Source: Streptomyces sp. MUM 2J
Lineage (GTDB): Bacteria; Actinomycetota; Actinomycetes; Streptomycetales; Streptomycetaceae
Assembly: GCF_022414535.1 (NCBI RefSeq)
Contig: NZ_JADWYM010000002.1
Location: 270,304-334,303 of the forward strand
Reading direction: 5' to 3'
DNA length: 64,000 nt
In this document: positions 61,523 to 64,000 of the stretch, piece by piece
How positions within the stretch are numbered: the first letter of the stretch is position 1
Layout of the letters: the number at the start of each line of letters is the position of its first letter
Translations under genes and position numbers: made by a program
Notes under the pieces: generated by a model
The model's input: only the letters and a program-made list of their open reading frames with translations
The model's database searches: none
What the model was told of the DNA's origin: nothing

Positions 61523-63235
61523 ATGGTCGCGAAGAAGACCGAAGGAGCGCCCGAAACGGCGCACATACCCGAGGAGATGACCTTCGACGTCATCATCCTG
61601 GGCTCCGGCCTGGCCGGTTCCGTCACCGGTGCCATCCTGGCCAAGCACGGCGCGAAGGTCCTGCTGGTCGACGCCGCGGCCCATCCGCGCTTCGCCATCG
61701 GCGAGTCCATGACCCCGCAGCTCGTGGAGTGGATCCACATCCTCGCCGAGCGCCACGACATCCCGGAGCTGAAGAGCCTGGCCAGCGTGGAGGCCTCCAC
61801 CCGGGACATCGGCCCCACGTTCGGCACCAAGGCGCACTTCGGCTTCATGAAGCACGAGGTCGGCAAGGAGCCCGACCCGCGGCAGGCAACCCAGCTGGCC
61901 CTGCCGAAGATCTTCCACCAGAACAGCCACATGTTCCGCCAGGACAGCGACTCCTTCATGTTCCACGTCGCGATCAAGTACGGCTGCACCCCGCGGCAGA
62001 ACTGGCGTGCGAGCGAGGTCGATTTCGATGACGACGGGGTGACCGTCCTCGGCCGCAGCGCCGCCCCGAACGCCCAGCCCGAGCTGTACCGGGGCAAGTA
62101 CCTGGTGGACGCCTCCGGCTTCCGCTCGCCGCTGGCCGACAAGTTCGACCTGCGCGACAAGCCGGCCCGCTTCAAGCACCACTCCCGGTCGATGTTCACG
62201 CACTACGTCGGGGTCAAGCGGTTCGACGACGTCAGCGGGCACGCCAAGGAACTGCGCCCGCCGGCCGACTGGCACACCGGCACCATGCACCACCTCATCG
62301 AGCGCGGCTGGTTCTGGATCATCCCGTTCGACAACCACCCCAAGTCGCGCAACCCGCTGTGCAGCGTCGGCCTGACCATGGACGAGCGCACCTATCCCAA
62401 GCCCACGGACCTGACCCCGGAGCAGGAGTTCCAGCTCTTCCTCGACAAGTACCCGGCGGTCAAAAGGCAGTTCGACGGAGCCACCCGGGTGCGCGAGTGG
62501 ATCTCCACCGACCGGCTCCAGTACTCCTCCAAGAAGACCATCGGCGACCGCTGGTGCCTGATGTCCCACGCGGCCGGCTTCCTGGACCCGCTGTTCTCCC
62601 GCGGCCTGTCCAACACCATGGAGGTCGTCGACGCGCTCACCTCCCGCCTGGTGGCCGCCGTGAAGGACGGCGACTTCTCGGCCGAGCGCTTCGAGTACGT
62701 CGAGCGCCTGGAGCAGGGCCTGCTCCAGTACAACGACGAGCTGGTCAACAGCTCCTTCATCTCCTTCTCCCACTTCCGCCTGTGGAACGCGGTCTTCCGG
62801 GTGTGGGGCTCCTTCATCACGCCGGGCACCATGCGCCTGACCCGGGCCCGCCTCAAGCACGTCCGCGACGGCCGCCCCGAGCACTTCGACGAGCTGGAGA
62901 ACGTCTCCCACCCGGGCCTGTGGTGGCCGCAGAGCGACTCCTTCAAGCGTCTGCTGGAGGCCACCGCGGAGACGTGCGAGAAGTACGAGGCGGGTGCCCT
63001 CACCGGCGACGAGGCCGCCGACATCGTCTTCAGGCTGCTCCAGGACTCGCCGGTGGTGAATCCGGTCTTCGGCTGGAAGGACGAGCAGAAGCGGTTCATC
63101 TACCCGTCCACGCCGACCATGGCCCGTTTCCTGTACTGGGCGTCGGTCGAGGCCCCGCCCGAGATGAACAGCGTCGGCCGGGAGTTCCTGCTCGGAATCG
63201 TCAAGGCCGGGGCCAAGGTGCGCAAACTCCTCTGA
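61523..63235 (+). CDS. FADH2-dependent halogenase
   Basis: A 570-aa flavoenzyme that makes hypohalous acid from FADH2, O2 and halide to halogenate an electron-rich aromatic ring. FAD motif GSGLAG is at the N-terminus and GESMTPQ follows. The halogenase hallmark WxWxIP is Trp263-Phe-Trp265-Ile-Ile-Pro268 (GWFWIIPF). AAGFLDPLFSRG contacts FAD. Its length and C-terminal helical extension match the group acting on aromatic polyketides and phenols rather than free tryptophan. A flavin reductase gene follows. GAAGGAGA lies upstream of ATG 61523. Confidence 0.92.
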   Translation: MVAKKTEGAPETAHIPEEMTFDVIILGSGLAGSVTGAILAKHGAKVLLVDAAAHPRFAIGESMTPQLVEWIHILAERHDIPELKSLASVEASTRDIGPTFGTKAHFGFMKHEVGKEPDPRQATQLALPKIFHQNSHMFRQDSDSFMFHVAIKYGCTPRQNWRASEVDFDDDGVTVLGRSAAPNAQPELYRGKYLVDASGFRSPLADKFDLRDKPARFKHHSRSMFTHYVGVKRFDDVSGHAKELRPPADWHTGTMHHLIERGWFWIIPFDNHPKSRNPLCSVGLTMDERTYPKPTDLTPEQEFQLFLDKYPAVKRQFDGATRVREWISTDRLQYSSKKTIGDRWCLMSHAAGFLDPLFSRGLSNTMEVVDALTSRLVAAVKDGDFSAERFEYVERLEQGLLQYNDELVNSSFISFSHFRLWNAVFRVWGSFITPGTMRLTRARLKHVRDGRPEHFDELENVSHPGLWWPQSDSFKRLLEATAETCEKYEAGALTGDEAADIVFRLLQDSPVVNPVFGWKDEQKRFIYPSTPTMARFLYWASVEAPPEMNSVGREFLLGIVKAGAKVRKLL

Positions 63236-63318
63236 CCCGCGCATTCTCCGAATGCCCCGAGTTCGGAATTCCGCGCCTTCCGCCGATCTCCCTTGAATTC
63301 CCAGGAAAGGGATCCGCA

Positions 63319-63924
63319 ATGTCCGCAGCAGCGCGGTCGCTGACCCGCACCCATGAGCGCCAGCCCATCGAGCCACTGAGCCTGCGCCGCGTGTGCGGCC
63401 TGTTCACGACCGGGGTCACGGTGATCACCACCGGGCCGGACGGCCGCGCCGACGGCACGACCGTCAACTCCTTCACCTCGGTCTCGCTGGAGCCCCCGCT
63501 CGTGCTGTTCTGCCTGCACAAGCAGTCACGGCTGCACTCCCTGCTCCAGGAGAGCGGCGGCTTCACCGTGAACTTCCTGTCCGCGCGGCAGCAGCCGCTG
63601 GCCCGGCACTTCGCCGAGCGGCGGCCCGACGTGTTCGACGGTCTCCCGCACCACTTCACCGCCGACGGCCTGCCGGTGCTCAGCGAGGCACTCGCCTTCC
63701 TCACCTGCACCACCGTCGACATCCACGGTGCCGGCGACCACGACATCCTCGTCGGTGAGGTGGTGGAACTGGGCGTGCCCCAGCACGGCCAGGAGCCGTT
63801 GGTCTTCTTCGACGGCTCCCTGGGCCCGCTGCAGACGGGCGCCGAACGCTTCGGCCACGCCGGGCCCGAGCACGCGGCGGCACGGCGGAGCGAGGTCCCG
63901 GCACCGGCCCGGCAGGCGTCCTGA
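63319..63924 (+). CDS. flavin reductase (partner of halogenase)
   Basis: A 201-aa FMN-binding split-barrel reductase of the HpaC/PheA2 type: VCGLFTTGVTVITTGPDGRADGTTVNSFTSVSLEPPLVLFCLHKQSRLHSLLQESGGFTVNFLSARQ. It reduces free FAD or FMN with NAD(P)H and would supply FADH2 to the halogenase encoded just upstream. AGGAAAGG lies before ATG 63319. Its stop is 1 nt before the next ATG. Confidence 0.92.
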   Translation: MSAAARSLTRTHERQPIEPLSLRRVCGLFTTGVTVITTGPDGRADGTTVNSFTSVSLEPPLVLFCLHKQSRLHSLLQESGGFTVNFLSARQQPLARHFAERRPDVFDGLPHHFTADGLPVLSEALAFLTCTTVDIHGAGDHDILVGEVVELGVPQHGQEPLVFFDGSLGPLQTGAERFGHAGPEHAAARRSEVPAPARQAS

Positions 63925-63925
63925 C

Positions 63926-64000
63926 ATGCGCAGGGTGCTCATCGCCAACCGTGGCGAAATCGCTGTCCGCGTGGCCCGGGCCTGCCGGGACTCCGGGATC
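63926..64000 (+). CDS. acyl-CoA carboxylase biotin carboxylase subunit (partial)
   Basis: Only the first 25 codons are in the window: RRVLIANRGEIAVRVARACR is the signature N-terminus of biotin carboxylase alpha subunits. In a biosynthetic cluster this enzyme makes malonyl-CoA extender units (compare JadJ of the jadomycin cluster). It runs beyond the right edge. Confidence 0.9.
   Translation, partial: MRRVLIANRGEIAVRVARACRDSGI

Overview
The window is Streptomyces chromosome. It is very GC-rich with strong third-position GC, uses GTG and TTG starts freely, has GGAGG-type ribosome sites, and carries genus-typical genes (hrdD, sepX/glpR, tricorn protease, DUF1876, gamma-butyrolactone receptors, an AfsA-type synthase).

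Left part (about 1-29.9 kb) looks like core chromosome. It holds hrdD with a SigR-type promoter, a TetR regulator, a divergent WYL regulator/MFS exporter pair, an L,D-transpeptidase lipoprotein and a P1-family peptidase. A frameshifted LtrA gene is followed by a pyruvate formate-lyase operon (pflB-pflA) with a perfect Rex operator upstream. Then come mscL, a SAF-domain protein, an MTA phosphorylase, an FmdB zinc ribbon behind a CIRCE element, an MFS transporter, a K+/H+ antiporter, a penicillin acylase, a formyl-THF cyclo-ligase and galU. The section ends with a molybdopterin-like/divisome group: glp(moeA)-moaC-mog, a GNAT gene and sepX/glpR. A tRNA-Ala(CGC) carrying a decayed integrase at its 3' side closes it.

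Middle part (about 30-48 kb) is mixed. It contains an autoregulated SRPBCC-ArsR-SRPBCC operon, GNAT, exonuclease III, and a MerR gene divergent from a Baeyer-Villiger monooxygenase-hydrolase-SDR operon. That operon is split by a 1,476-bp IS110-family element, which sits exactly in the hydrolase/SDR ATGA overlap and rebuilds both genes. Further genes are a small hydrophilic protein, tricorn protease, a TetR-MMPL pair with two operators, a decayed EamA-type relic and a DUF1876 gene.

Right part (about 48-64 kb) is the regulatory and early biosynthetic side of a secondary-metabolite cluster that runs off the window. It has two gamma-butyrolactone-receptor-like TetR proteins, an AfsA/ScbA-type synthase, an OmpR-type response regulator, and a small Cys-rich/HTH pair resembling OvmZ/OvmW. 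A common 16-bp motif occurs at three promoter sites. Next come a beta-rich small protein, two SnoaL-fold proteins, a DDN-like oxidoreductase, an FMN reductase, a cation/H+ antiporter, a hemerythrin-like protein, an MFS exporter, a double-MarR regulator, a flavin-dependent halogenase, its flavin reductase and the first codons of an acyl-CoA carboxylase subunit. Halogenase, reductase, carboxylase and SnoaL proteins together suggest a halogenated aromatic (type II) polyketide. No ketosynthase is in the window, so the product class is inference.
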